In this document: in pieces, positions 8,729-17,414 of the stretch
Position numbering within the stretch: the first letter of the stretch is position 1
Layout: every line of letters starts with the position of its first letter
DNA from: Roseomonas sp. AR75
Lineage (GTDB): Bacteria; Pseudomonadota; Alphaproteobacteria; Acetobacterales; Acetobacteraceae
Direction of reading: 5' to 3'
Assembly: GCF_005222815.1 (NCBI RefSeq)
Contig: NZ_STGB01000001.1
Span: 1,302,001-1,366,000 of the forward strand
DNA length: 64,000 nt
Notes under the pieces: model-generated
Databases searched by the model: none
Told to the model about the DNA's origin: nothing
The model's input: only the letters and a program-made list of their open reading frames with translations
Made by a program: the position numbers and the translations under genes

Positions 8729-9523
8729 ATGGGGAGAGCAAGCCTGGTCAAGTCCGCAACCAGGGCCTTGGATGTCCTGGAACTGCTCGCCGCCACGCCG
8801 GACGCAATGTCGCATGGCGACATCGCGCGCGCCTTGCGCATCCCGAAGAGCAGCCTGACCGACCTGCTCGGCACGCTGGAGCAACGGCACTACGTCACGC
8901 GGGAAGGCAGCGGCACGGCCGAACGCATGCGCCTCGGCCCCGCCGTCCTGGCCCTGGCCGGCGTGCTGCTGCGCCGCACCGACGTCACGCGCATCGCGCA
9001 GCCCGTGGTGGCCGCGCTGATGACCCGCACCAATGAATCCGCCGCGCTCGTTGTTCGGCAGGGCACCGAGGTCGTGGTGGTGTGCAAGGAGAACTGCAAC
9101 CACCCGATCCTCTATTCGCTGCAGCTTGGCGAACGGGGTCCGGTGAATGCCTCGGCCGGCGGCAAGGCGATCCTCGGCATGCTGCCGGCGGAAGAGGTGG
9201 ACGCCATCCTGGCATCCGGCCCGCTGCCGCGGCTCACACCGCGTACCATCACCGATCCTGCCGTGCTGCGGCGTGAGCTGGCCGCGGTGGCGCGCGACGG
9301 CGTCGCCTTCAGCCGGGAAGAGATGATCGAAGGCATCGTCGCCCTCGGTCACGCCGTGCTGGATGCCACCGGCCGGCCCTGCGCGGGGCTTTCGGTCGGC
9401 GTGCCGAAGGTGCGCTTCACGCGCGACAAGGAGAGGCTGCTGACGGAAGCGCTGCGCGCCGCGGCGGCCGACATCTCCTCCATGCTGGGATGGCGCGGCG
9501 AATTGAGGAGGGCGGCCGAATGA
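8729..9523 (+). CDS. IclR family transcriptional regulator
   Basis: Regulator of 264 residues with an N-terminal winged helix-turn-helix (roughly residues 8-70, including HGDIARALRIPKSSLTDLL) and a C-terminal IclR effector domain. Its stop codon overlaps the start of the aconitase-type large subunit (ATGA), so it is the first gene of that operon. The chosen ATG has only a weak ribosome site; the domain begins soon after it (SATRALDVLELL). A 16-base palindrome lies just upstream. Likely a local sensor of the acid that the flanking lyase and hydratase handle; repressor or activator cannot be decided from sequence. Confidence 0.9.
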   Translation: MGRASLVKSATRALDVLELLAATPDAMSHGDIARALRIPKSSLTDLLGTLEQRHYVTREGSGTAERMRLGPAVLALAGVLLRRTDVTRIAQPVVAALMTRTNESAALVVRQGTEVVVVCKENCNHPILYSLQLGERGPVNASAGGKAILGMLPAEEVDAILASGPLPRLTPRTITDPAVLRRELAAVARDGVAFSREEMIEGIVALGHAVLDATGRPCAGLSVGVPKVRFTRDKERLLTEALRAAAADISSMLGWRGELRRAAE

Positions 9524-10806
9524 GCGGCGGACAGACCATCACCGAGAAGATCCTCTCGCGCATCTGCGGCCGCCGCGTGGCGGCGGGCGAGGTGGTGATG
9601 CCGGAAGCGGAGCTGATCACCGTGCATGACTGGTACACCGTGAACGCCTTCCGTACGCTGGAGGAGTTCGGCGTGACGAAGCTGCACGACGCCTCCCGCG
9701 TGCTGCTGGTGACCGACCACGAGCCGCTGGCGGTCTCGCCGCAGGCCTTCGCGCGCCAGCAGGCGGTGCGCGGGATCGCGCAGCGCTTCGGCGTGGCGCA
9801 TCGCGATGCGGGGCGCGGCGGGCTGGGCCATGTCTTCCCGGTGGAGGAAGGCCTGGTCACGCCGGGCATGTTCGTGTTCGCCTATGATCCGCATGTGACC
9901 AATTACGGCGCCATCGGCGCGCTGGGCGTCGCGGTGCTGACGGAGATCCCCGAAGTTCTCGCCTGCGGCTCCGTCTGGCTGCAGGTGCCGGAGACGCTGC
10001 GGGTGGACATCACGGGCGCGCTGCCTTTCGGGGTCTTCGCCCGCGACGTGGCGCAGAAGCTGATCGCGGCGCATGACGCCGCGCTGTTCGAGGATGCGGT
10101 GGTCGAGTTCGGCGGGCCGGGCCTCGGCGCGCTCGGCATCGATGCACGGCACACGCTGTGCAACACGCCGGTCGAGCTCGGCGCCGTCTCCTCGCTGGTG
10201 GAGCCGGACGCGACCTGCATGGATTACGTCCGCGCACGCGCGCAGCGGCCGATCCATGCCGCCTTGCCGGATGCGGATGCACGCTACCGCGCGCGCATCA
10301 CCCTGGACCTGTCTTCCCTCGCGCCGCAGGTCGCGCTGCCGCCGACGCCGGACAACGCGGTGGACGTCACGGAAGCCGCGGGGCGGCCGATCGGCCACGC
10401 CTTCATCGGCTCCTGCGCTTCGGGCATGCTGGAGGATCTGCGCGTCGCCGCTGCCGTGCTGCGTGGGCGGCAAGTGGCGCAGGGCGTGCGCATGATCGTG
10501 ACGCCCGCGACCCAGCAGGTCGCCGCCGATGCCGCCGCCGAGGGCCTGATCGAGGTGTTCCTGCGTGCCGGCGCCATGGTGACGGCGCCGGGCTGCGGCG
10601 TCTGCGCCGGCGGGCGCATCGGCGGCGTTGCCTCGGGCGAGGTCTCGATCGGCACCGGCACGCGCAACGAGCCCGGGCGGCTCGGCGCGCATGATGCCGT
10701 GCTGCACATCGCGGGGCCGGCCACCGTCGCGGCCTCCGCGGTCGCGGGGCAGATCGCCGATCCGCGACCATTCCTGCGCGAGGCAGCCTGGGGGATGGCG
10801 GCATGA
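9520..10806 (+). CDS. Aconitase/isopropylmalate dehydratase family, large subunit
   Basis: Large subunit of a two-chain [4Fe-4S] hydro-lyase of the LeuC/HacA type, 428 residues. The three cluster ligands are visible: C299 (GSCASG), C359 and C362 (GCGVC). The N-terminus MSGGQTITEKILSR is typical. It starts inside the IclR stop codon and overlaps the small-subunit gene by four bases. A housekeeping LeuC would normally be longer (about 470 residues) and linked to leucine genes; here the neighbours are a lyase, an IclR regulator and a TTT binding protein. I therefore infer a catabolic dehydratase/hydratase for a C5-C6 dicarboxylate such as a methylmaleate-like acid. Confidence 0.9.
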   Translation: MSGGQTITEKILSRICGRRVAAGEVVMPEAELITVHDWYTVNAFRTLEEFGVTKLHDASRVLLVTDHEPLAVSPQAFARQQAVRGIAQRFGVAHRDAGRGGLGHVFPVEEGLVTPGMFVFAYDPHVTNYGAIGALGVAVLTEIPEVLACGSVWLQVPETLRVDITGALPFGVFARDVAQKLIAAHDAALFEDAVVEFGGPGLGALGIDARHTLCNTPVELGAVSSLVEPDATCMDYVRARAQRPIHAALPDADARYRARITLDLSSLAPQVALPPTPDNAVDVTEAAGRPIGHAFIGSCASGMLEDLRVAAAVLRGRQVAQGVRMIVTPATQQVAADAAAEGLIEVFLRAGAMVTAPGCGVCAGGRIGGVASGEVSIGTGTRNEPGRLGAHDAVLHIAGPATVAASAVAGQIADPRPFLREAAWGMAA

Positions 10807-11327
10807 GCGACCTGACGCTGCGCGGGCGCGCCTGGGTCTATCCCGACAACGTGGCGATCGACGGCGACCTGATGGCGCTGGAATGGGCCCTGAAGCGCGA
10901 GACGCGACCGGAGGTGTTGCGGGAGCATGTCTTCGCCGGGCTCGACCCCGACTTCCCGAAGCGCGCGCAGCCCGGCGACATCGTGGTCGGCGGCAAGCGC
11001 TTCGCGCAGGGCAACCCGCACATCCAGGGCATGATCGGCCTGCGCGGCTGCGGTGTCGGGCTGATCGCGGAGAGCATCCCCATCGGCTCCTTCCGCAATG
11101 CGCTCGCCGCTGGCCTGCCGGTGCTGCCGCGCTGCCCCGGCGTGCGCGCGATGTTCGAGAACGGCGAAGCCATCGAGGTGGATTTCGCTGCGGCGCGTGT
11201 GCGCAACCTGACGCGCAACACCGAAGCCGAGTTCCCCCCGCTCGGCGAGCACCTGCTCGCCATGCTGCGCGCCGGCGGCTGGGGGCCGATGTTCCGCCGT
11301 CGCCTGGATGCGATGGCGGCAGCCTGA
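10803..11327 (+). CDS. Aconitase/isopropylmalate dehydratase family, small subunit
   Basis: Swivel-domain subunit of 174 residues that completes the active site of the large subunit. It has the early DNVAIDGDLMALEW stretch, where LeuD proteins have a TDQI-type region, and the GGKRFAQGN loop, where LeuD has a G-NFGCGSSRE loop. The loop difference (no Cys-Gly-Ser-Ser-Arg) resembles the archaeal/catabolic small-subunit group rather than bacterial LeuD. It is coupled to the large subunit by a four-base overlap. The altered substrate-recognition loop supports a substrate other than isopropylmalate. Confidence 0.85.
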   Translation: MSDLTLRGRAWVYPDNVAIDGDLMALEWALKRETRPEVLREHVFAGLDPDFPKRAQPGDIVVGGKRFAQGNPHIQGMIGLRGCGVGLIAESIPIGSFRNALAAGLPVLPRCPGVRAMFENGEAIEVDFAAARVRNLTRNTEAEFPPLGEHLLAMLRAGGWGPMFRRRLDAMAAA

Positions 11328-11354
11328 ACCGAAACCAAGCCGGGAGAAGACGAG

Positions 11355-12356
11355 ATGACAACGAACTTCGCGCTCACGCGCCGCCATGCTCTGGCAGGCG
11401 CCGCGCTCGCCACGCTCGCCGCGCCGCGTGCGCTGGCGCAGGCCTATCCTGCGCGTCCGGTGCGCCTGGTGGTGCCCTTCCCGCCGGGCAACACCTCCGA
11501 CATTCTCGCGCGGCTTGTGGCGGAGGAGGTGCAGAAGCGCCGCGGCGTGACGGTGGTGGTGGAGAACCGCCCCGGCGCCTCCGGCGCGCTCGGCGTGCAG
11601 GCCGTGACGGGCGCGCGCCCGGATGGGCTGACGCTGCTGGTCACCACGCAGTCGCCCATCGTGGTGAATCCGCCGCTGATGAAGAACCCTCCCTATGATC
11701 CGGTGCGCGACCTGTCGCCCGTCGCGCTGTTCGCGCGCACCGGCTTCATCCTGATCGCCGCGCCCGACTTCCCGGCCACCACCATGGCGGAAGCCGCGCG
11801 CGTGCTGCGCGCCGGGCCGGCCGGACGGTTCAGTGCGGCCAATCCGGGCCTCGGCACGATGAGCCACCTGGCGATGGCGCTGCTGGCGCTGCAGCTCGGC
11901 ACGCAGATCGAATCCGTGCCCTACCGCGGCAGCGCCGCGGCGCTGGTGGACGTGACCGCCGGCCGCGTGCCGCTGATGATCGACGGCTTCAACTCCGCCG
12001 TGCCGCAGGTGCGCGGCGGCAAGGCGAAGGCGCTGGCCGTCGTCGCGCGGCAGCGTTCCGCGCTGGTGCCGGACGTGCCGAGCATGGCCGAGAGCGGCGT
12101 GCCGGAGCTGGCGGAACTCGAGGCGCTGTCCTGGACGGGCCTGTTCGGCCCCGCGGGCACGCCGCCCGAGGTCGCCGCATGGTGGACCGCTGCGCTCGGC
12201 GAGGTGATGCGCGATCCCGCCATCGTCCAGAAGCTCGCCCAGACCTTCATCGAGGCCGTGCCGCCCAACTCCGCCGAGGCCTTCGCTCAGGAAATCGCGG
12301 CCGATCTCGCGAAGTGGACGCGCGTGGTGCGCGAGGCGCGCATCGAGCAGCAATAG
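11355..12356 (+). CDS. TTT (Bug family) tricarboxylate-type substrate-binding protein
   Basis: Periplasmic receptor of 333 residues for an organic anion. The signal region has twin Arg (TRRHALAGAAL) and ends near ALAQ; the mature N-terminus carries the family pattern RPVRLVVPFPPGNTSD and the ENRPGASGALG loop. A GGGAGAAG ribosome site precedes the ATG. It follows the hydratase pair by 27 bases and is probably in the same operon, so it likely captures the acid metabolised there. No TctA/TctB pair lies beside it; it may use the one at 14315-16299 or another elsewhere. Confidence 0.92.
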   Translation: MTTNFALTRRHALAGAALATLAAPRALAQAYPARPVRLVVPFPPGNTSDILARLVAEEVQKRRGVTVVVENRPGASGALGVQAVTGARPDGLTLLVTTQSPIVVNPPLMKNPPYDPVRDLSPVALFARTGFILIAAPDFPATTMAEAARVLRAGPAGRFSAANPGLGTMSHLAMALLALQLGTQIESVPYRGSAAALVDVTAGRVPLMIDGFNSAVPQVRGGKAKALAVVARQRSALVPDVPSMAESGVPELAELEALSWTGLFGPAGTPPEVAAWWTAALGEVMRDPAIVQKLAQTFIEAVPPNSAEAFAQEIAADLAKWTRVVREARIEQQ

Positions 12357-12376
12357 GCGCCGCGCGGCGGCGTGGC

Positions 12377-12394
12377 GGGGCGCTTCAGCGCCCC
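12377..12394. terminator. GC-rich stem-loop
   Basis: Perfect seven-base stem GGGGCGC / GCGCCCC around a TTCA tetraloop, between two converging genes. It lacks a T-tract and overlaps the end of the aldolase gene, so it is a candidate two-way terminator only. Confidence 0.45.
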
Positions 12395-13299
12395 CAGCGC
12401 AGAGCCATGGCGTCCAGGCGCTTCGCCAGCTCGATCAGGCCCGCGCGCGCCGCCGGATGCAGCGGCGCGAGCGGGGCGCGCGGCGCGCCGCAGCGGATCA
12501 CGCCGCCTTCCTCCATCAGCGCCTTGGCCGCGAGCAGCCCGCACTGCCGGTTCTCGTGGTTGATCAGTGGCAGCCAGCGGCAATAGGCGTCCATTGCCGC
12601 AGCGCGGTCTCCGGCGAACCAGGGGTCGGTGATCTGGCGGATGCCGTCCGGGAAGCCGCCGCCGGTCATTGAGCCGGTCGCGCCGGCATCGAGGTCGGCC
12701 ATCAGCGTGATCGCCTCCTCGCCGTCCCAGGGTCCGACGATCGCCTCGCCGCCGAGCGCGATCAGCTCACGCAGCTTCGCAGCGGCCTGGGGCACCTCAA
12801 TCTTGAAGTAGGCGACGTTGGCGATCTCGCGGGCCATGCGCGCCAGGAATGGCGCGGAGAGCGTGGTTCCCGCCACCGGCGCGTCCTGGATCATGATCGG
12901 GATGGAGATCGCGTCGGAGACGCGGCGGAAGAAGTCGAAGATCGCCGCCTCGCCCACGCGGATCGTCGCGCCGTGATAGGGCGGCATGATCATCACCATG
13001 GCAGCGCCCATCTCCTGCGCGCGACGGCTCCGCTCTGCGCAGACATGCGTGGCGAAGTGCGTGGTCGTGACGATCACGGGCACGCGCCCCGCAACGTGCT
13101 GAAGCGCCACCGCCATCACGCGCTCCCGGTCCTCGTCCGTCAGCACGAACTGCTCCGAGAAGTTGGCGAGGATGCACAGCCCCTCGGACCCGGCATCGAT
13201 CATGAAATCGATGGCGCGCTTCTGGCCTTCGAGGTCCAGCGCGCCGTCGGCATGGAAGATGGTCGGAACGACCGGGAAGACACCGCGATAGACCGTCAT
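12385..13299 (-). CDS. DapA/NAL family aldolase (dihydrodipicolinate synthase-like)
   Basis: TIM-barrel class I aldolase or lyase of 304 residues. The Schiff-base lysine is K166 in AYFKIEVPQ. The usual DapA pyruvate-carboxylate motif GTTGE is replaced by ANFSEQF, so this is not a dihydrodipicolinate synthase and may not use pyruvate in the standard way. The ATG overlaps the stop of the PdxA-like gene by four bases, and the gene ends the operon SBP-TctB-TctA-PdxA-DapA. In such catabolic operons these proteins often act as aldolases or dehydratases on keto-deoxy sugar acids. The substrate is unknown. Confidence 0.88.
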   Translation of the reverse strand: MTVYRGVFPVVPTIFHADGALDLEGQKRAIDFMIDAGSEGLCILANFSEQFVLTDEDRERVMAVALQHVAGRVPVIVTTTHFATHVCAERSRRAQEMGAAMVMIMPPYHGATIRVGEAAIFDFFRRVSDAISIPIMIQDAPVAGTTLSAPFLARMAREIANVAYFKIEVPQAAAKLRELIALGGEAIVGPWDGEEAITLMADLDAGATGSMTGGGFPDGIRQITDPWFAGDRAAAMDAYCRWLPLINHENRQCGLLAAKALMEEGGVIRCGAPRAPLAPLHPAARAGLIELAKRLDAMALRWGR

Positions 13300-14318
13300 G
13301 CGTGCTCTCCCCGGCCCTGTGCGCGGCGCCGAGTGGCCATCGCGCAGGCGAGATCGAATGCCGCCTGCAGCGCGCCGATGCGCGCGATGCCCTGGCCCTG
13401 TATGTCGAATCCGGTGCCGTGGGCACAGGTTGCTATCGGGACCGGCAGGCCGCCTGCCACGGTGATGCCGCGCCAGAATCCCATGAGCTTCATCGCGATC
13501 TGGCCCTGGTCATGGTACATCGTGACGATCGCGTCGACGTCGCGCGTGCCGTCCGGCCCGGGCTGCGCGCGCAGGAAGATGGTATCCGCGGGATAGGGAC
13601 CCTCGCAGGGCAGCCCGCGCCGGCGTGCCTCCTCCAGCGCGGGGCCGATCACCTCGATCTCCTCGCGTCCGAAGGCGCCGTTGTCCCCGTTGTGCGGGTT
13701 CAGGCCGCAGACCGCGATGCGCGGCCGCGCGATGCCGGCCTGCACCAGGGCGTCGCGGATCAGGGCGACGGCGCCGATCACCTTCGCCGGCGTGATGAGG
13801 TCCGCCACCTCGCGCAGGGCGACATGGCTCGTGACGCGGCAGGTCCAAAGGCCGTCGAGCACGTTGAACTCGCTATGCGAACCGGAATGGCCCAGCACCT
13901 CGGCGAACCAGTGCAGTTCGTCCGGATGGCCCATGCCCGCCATGTGCAGCGCCGCCTTGTTCAGGGGCGCGAAGCAGATTCCGTCCACCGTGCCCGCCTG
14001 CGCCAGCGCCAGGCATTCGCGCAGCGTGTCCATCGCATGCGCGCCGCCTGCCACGCTGGAGCGGGCGCGAGGCACCGGCGACCGCCGGCGCACCTCATGC
14101 AGCGCGATGCGTCCGGGGGAGAGCGCTGCCGGGTCGTTCACACGCGTGACCGGCAGCTCGACGCCAGCTATGCGCATTCCCTCCGCCAGCTCCTCCGCGT
14201 CCGCGACCAGCAGCAGCGCCGCCTTCTCGCGGTTGGCCGGCTCCGCGAGCAGCTTCGCCATGATCTCGGGCCCGATCCCGGCGGGATCGCCGAGCACGAG
14301 CGCCAGACGCGGAATCAT
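13296..14318 (-). CDS. PdxA family 4-phospho-hydroxy-acid dehydrogenase
   Basis: NAD-dependent, metal-dependent oxidative decarboxylase of 340 residues in the PdxA family. The start LALVLGDPAGIGPEI, the YHDQGQ metal-site motif and the HGTGFDIQG C-terminal motif are all visible. The second catalytic His of the usual YHDQGH/L motif is Gln here. PdxA-like paralogs (PdxA2) in organic-acid clusters oxidise 4-phosphoerythronate or 4-phosphothreonate rather than making pyridoxal phosphate. Overlaps with tctA and the DapA-like gene show co-translation. No DUF1537-type kinase, which normally supplies its phosphorylated substrate, lies in the cluster. Confidence 0.88.
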   Translation of the reverse strand: MIPRLALVLGDPAGIGPEIMAKLLAEPANREKAALLLVADAEELAEGMRIAGVELPVTRVNDPAALSPGRIALHEVRRRSPVPRARSSVAGGAHAMDTLRECLALAQAGTVDGICFAPLNKAALHMAGMGHPDELHWFAEVLGHSGSHSEFNVLDGLWTCRVTSHVALREVADLITPAKVIGAVALIRDALVQAGIARPRIAVCGLNPHNGDNGAFGREEIEVIGPALEEARRRGLPCEGPYPADTIFLRAQPGPDGTRDVDAIVTMYHDQGQIAMKLMGFWRGITVAGGLPVPIATCAHGTGFDIQGQGIARIGALQAAFDLACAMATRRRAQGRGEHA

Positions 14319-15826
14319 TCTGCAGGTCTCCGGTTGAGTTGCACGCCGCCGCGCAGAAGCCAGCCCAGGATCGGCCAGGCCAGCAGCAGCAGCGCCAGGG
14401 TTGTGATGGTGGCCACCAGCCAGTTCGACCAGAAGACGGTCAGCGAACCCTGGCTGATCAGCATGGATTGGCGGAACGCATCCTCGGCCTTGTCGCCGAG
14501 CACCATGGCCAGCACGAGCGGCGCGATCGGGTAGTCTAGCTTCTTCATGAGGTAACCGACCACTCCGAAGCCGACAGCGAGCAGCACGTCGAAGCCGCTG
14601 CCCGAGACCATCCAGGCGCCGGTCAGGCAGATCGCCATGATGATCGGCGCGAGCAGGCCGAAGGGAACGCGCATCACCGAGGCGAAGAGCGGCACGGTGG
14701 AGAGCACCAGCACGACCGCGACGATGTTGGCGATATACATGCTGGCGATCAGGCCCCAGACGAAGTCGGGCCGGTCCTGGAACAGCATCGGCCCCGGCTG
14801 AAGACCCCAGATCATCAGCCCGCCCAGCATCACCGCCGCCGTCGCCGAGCCCGGCACGCCAAGGGCCAGCATCGGCAGCAGCGCAGAGACGCCAGCGGCA
14901 TGATCCGCCGTCTCCGGGCTGACAACGCCTTCCGGTTCTCCACGCCCGAACGCGTCGCCGCGGCGCGAGAAGCGGCGCGCCACGCCATAGGACATGAAGG
15001 AGGCCGCAGTCGGCCCGCCCGGCGTCAACCCCATCCAGACCCCGATGGCGGCACTGCGCAAGAGCGCGACGATGTAGCGCGGCATCTGCGCCATGGTGCG
15101 CAGCACGGCGGAAAGCCGGACGCGGGCATGGATGCCCTTCACTGTCTCGGTCTCGTCGGTGGTGGCCAGCAGTTCGCCGATGCCAAAGAGCCCGATCACC
15201 GCCACCAGGAACGAGATGCCGCGCACCAGCTCGTTCTGCCCGAAGGTCAGCCGCATCTCGCCCGAGACCGTGTCCATCCCGATGGTCGCGAGCGACAAGC
15301 CGACCAGCAGCGACACCGCGGTCTTCAACGGGTTCGCTCCGCCCATGCCGATGAAGGCGCAGAAGGCCAGCAGATAGACCGCGAAATACTCCGCCGGGCT
15401 GAACCGCAGCGCGAAGTCGGCGATCTCGTCGGCCACGATGGTGATGGTGACGACGCCGACCAGCGCACCGAAGCCGGAGGAGAGGAAGGCCAGCGACAAG
15501 GCCTCCGCCGCGCGGCCCTGCTTCGCCATGGGATGGCCGTCGAAGGTGGTGGCGACGGAGGAGGGCTCGCCGGGGATGTTGAACAGGATCGAGGTGGTGG
15601 AACCGCCGAGCAGCGCACCCCAGTACATCGAGCTCAGCAGGATGATGGCGCTGACCGGCGTCATGAAGAAGGTCAGCGGCATCAGCAGCGCCACCCCGTT
15701 CGGCGCGCCGAGACCCGGCAGCACCCCGACGAGGATGCCGATGAGCACGCCCACCACCATCAGGCCGAGATGGTGCAGGGTCAGCGCAACCTCGAAGCCA
15801 TGCAGCAGCGCGTCGAGGCCTTCCAT
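14315..15826 (-). CDS. tctA: Tripartite tricarboxylate transporter, large membrane subunit TctA
   Basis: Large permease subunit of 503 residues with many membrane segments. Family motifs GVLPGLGAPNGVALLMPL near the N-terminus and the SSMYWGALLGGSTTSILFNI to GEPSSVATTFDG region are clear. It starts at an ATG that shares one base with the tctB stop (TGATG) and overlaps the pdxA-like gene by four bases. Together with TctB and the binding protein it makes a secondary, ion-driven importer for carboxylates in the inner membrane. This is the only TctA in the window against seven binding proteins. Confidence 0.95.
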   Translation of the reverse strand: MEGLDALLHGFEVALTLHHLGLMVVGVLIGILVGVLPGLGAPNGVALLMPLTFFMTPVSAIILLSSMYWGALLGGSTTSILFNIPGEPSSVATTFDGHPMAKQGRAAEALSLAFLSSGFGALVGVVTITIVADEIADFALRFSPAEYFAVYLLAFCAFIGMGGANPLKTAVSLLVGLSLATIGMDTVSGEMRLTFGQNELVRGISFLVAVIGLFGIGELLATTDETETVKGIHARVRLSAVLRTMAQMPRYIVALLRSAAIGVWMGLTPGGPTAASFMSYGVARRFSRRGDAFGRGEPEGVVSPETADHAAGVSALLPMLALGVPGSATAAVMLGGLMIWGLQPGPMLFQDRPDFVWGLIASMYIANIVAVVLVLSTVPLFASVMRVPFGLLAPIIMAICLTGAWMVSGSGFDVLLAVGFGVVGYLMKKLDYPIAPLVLAMVLGDKAEDAFRQSMLISQGSLTVFWSNWLVATITTLALLLLAWPILGWLLRGGVQLNRRPAE

Positions 15827-16299
15827 CAGTAGATCCCCAACGCTTCCTCGATCGGTCCCTTGGCAAGCGGCACGCCGAGCCAGGTCTCGAACAGCAGGAA
15901 GAAGCCGAGCGGCATGAGGACGGCCAGCAGCACGGCGACATGCCACCGCGCCTTCGCCAGCGCCCGCGCCATCCACAACAGATAGGCGGCCATGGTCGCA
16001 TAGGCGCCAAGCGGCGCGATCGCGGCGCCGAAGATCGCCGTCGGCAGCAGCAGTGCGAAGACCCGGCGCATCGCGCCAGGTTCGGAGAACCGCGCCAGGC
16101 TGCCAGCCAGCACTTCGCGCAGCAGCAGCAGCGTGGCGACCCCGATCAGCAGGAAGCCGATGCGCACGGGAAAATAGCCGGCGCCGGGACCCGTCGGGCC
16201 CCAGCCGGTATCGTGCTGCAGCGCGCCGAACACGACGACGCCGCCGAAGGCGGCGGCGGCGAGCGCCATGCCCGCCTCCGCCGCGCGCCGCGTCAGCAA
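15826..16299 (-). CDS. tctB: Tripartite tricarboxylate transporter, small membrane subunit TctB
   Basis: Small membrane subunit of 157 residues with about four hydrophobic segments, the usual TctB size, and the pattern GPGAGYFPVRIG after the first segment. I accept a TTG start at 16299 because no ATG or GTG precedes the conserved N-terminal helix; an internal ATG at 16269 would cut that helix. It lies 10 bases after the binding-protein gene and directly before tctA. Confidence 0.85.
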   Translation of the reverse strand: MLTRRAAEAGMALAAAAFGGVVVFGALQHDTGWGPTGPGAGYFPVRIGFLLIGVATLLLLREVLAGSLARFSEPGAMRRVFALLLPTAIFGAAIAPLGAYATMAAYLLWMARALAKARWHVAVLLAVLMPLGFFLLFETWLGVPLAKGPIEEALGIY

Positions 16300-16309
16300 G
16301 GCGCGGGCC

Positions 16310-17341
16310 CTACTCGGCCAGCCAGCCGTATTCTCGGAAATTGGCGCGGTTCATCGCCTCGTCCTGCTGGATGAAGGCAGCGAGTTCCGCGCCCGTCTGC
16401 CAGAGATCGCCCTGGCTGCCCGCGACGAGCCAGGCGCGCCATTCCGGAGTCTGGCGCACCTTGGCGAGCAGTTCCGTCCAGAAGGCAGCCTGTGCATCCG
16501 TGGTGCGCGCGGGCAGCCAGACCGTGCGCGGCATGCGGAAGTCTGCCGGGCCGATGCCCGCCTCCGTCGAGGTCGGGATATCGGACCAGCCGACCCCATC
16601 ATGCACCTTCTCCGTCAGCGTCAGGCGCTGGGGGTTGAAGACGCAGAGAGGGCGCACGCGCCCGGCGCGCCATTGCGCCACATTCTCCGCGGGGTTGTTG
16701 GTATTCGCATCGACATGCTTGCCGGCAAGCTGGATCGCCACCTCGCCGCCGGAGCGGAAGGGCACATAGGTGAAGGTCACGCCAGTGGCGCGCTCGATCT
16801 GCTTGGTCAGGATATGGTCGGTGTCCTTGGCCTGGCTGCCGCCCATGCGGAAGGCGCCGTTCTGCGCGCGCGCGGCCTCAACCAGGTCCTTCGCCGTGCG
16901 ATAGGGCGCATCGGTGTAGGTCCAGAGCAGGAACTCGTCCGCCGCCATCGAGGCGACGGGCCGCAGGTCCGAAAGGCTGTAGCCGACGCGCGTGACCAGC
17001 GGCATCAGCCACACGTTGTTGGTGCCGAACACCACCTTGTGCGGATCGCCCGCGGCGCCGCGGCCATACACGAAGGCTTCCGTGCCGGCGCCGCCGCCCT
17101 TGTTGGTGACGATGATCGGCGTGCGCATCAGGTTGTGCTTCTGCACGATGGACTGGACGATGCGCGCGAACTGGTCTGTGCCGCCGCCGGGACCGGCGGC
17201 GACGATGAACTCGACGGGGCGCGCGGGCTGCCAGCCCTGCGCAAGGGCAGGCCGCGCGAGCAGCGCGGCGCCGCCGCCGAGCAGCAGGGCGCGGCGGGAT
17301 GCGGCGAAGGCGGATGTCGGGGATACGACGGAACGCGTCAT
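16310..17341 (-). CDS. TTT (Bug family) substrate-binding protein of the TctAB operon
   Basis: Periplasmic receptor of 343 residues. The signal region contains twin Arg (AASRRALLLGGGAALL) and ends near ALAQ. The mature start RPVEFIVAAGPGGGTDQFAR fits the family. The ATG at 17341 has GGAGGAAG upstream. It is the first gene of the operon binding protein-TctB-TctA-PdxA-DapA and diverges from the GntR regulator. This is the receptor most likely to work with TctAB here; its ligand is probably the acid consumed by the PdxA- and DapA-like enzymes. Confidence 0.92.
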   Translation of the reverse strand: MTRSVVSPTSAFAASRRALLLGGGAALLARPALAQGWQPARPVEFIVAAGPGGGTDQFARIVQSIVQKHNLMRTPIIVTNKGGGAGTEAFVYGRGAAGDPHKVVFGTNNVWLMPLVTRVGYSLSDLRPVASMAADEFLLWTYTDAPYRTAKDLVEAARAQNGAFRMGGSQAKDTDHILTKQIERATGVTFTYVPFRSGGEVAIQLAGKHVDANTNNPAENVAQWRAGRVRPLCVFNPQRLTLTEKVHDGVGWSDIPTSTEAGIGPADFRMPRTVWLPARTTDAQAAFWTELLAKVRQTPEWRAWLVAGSQGDLWQTGAELAAFIQQDEAMNRANFREYGWLAE

Positions 17342-17414
17342 GGCGGCTTCCTCCCATTCGGGTGACGGGCCGGGTCTGGCGACGGCCTCGACCAGGCAAG
17401 CTGGACGAAGCGCC

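Noticed and set aside
9520..11327. leuC/leuD of leucine biosynthesis
   Set aside because: Large subunit is shorter than LeuC, the small-subunit loop differs, and the neighbours are a lyase, an IclR regulator and a transporter receptor.
12377..12394. Intrinsic terminators with T-tracts at convergent gene ends
   Set aside because: The hairpins are real but lack T-tracts, so they are listed only as candidate stem-loops with modest confidence.
12385..13299. dapA (lysine biosynthesis)
   Set aside because: The pyruvate-binding GTTGE motif is missing and the context is a transport/catabolic operon.
13296..16010. Open frame of 904 codons joining the PdxA-like gene to upstream sequence
   Set aside because: Upstream residues are an out-of-frame reading of tctA; the PdxA start at 14318 overlaps the tctA stop.
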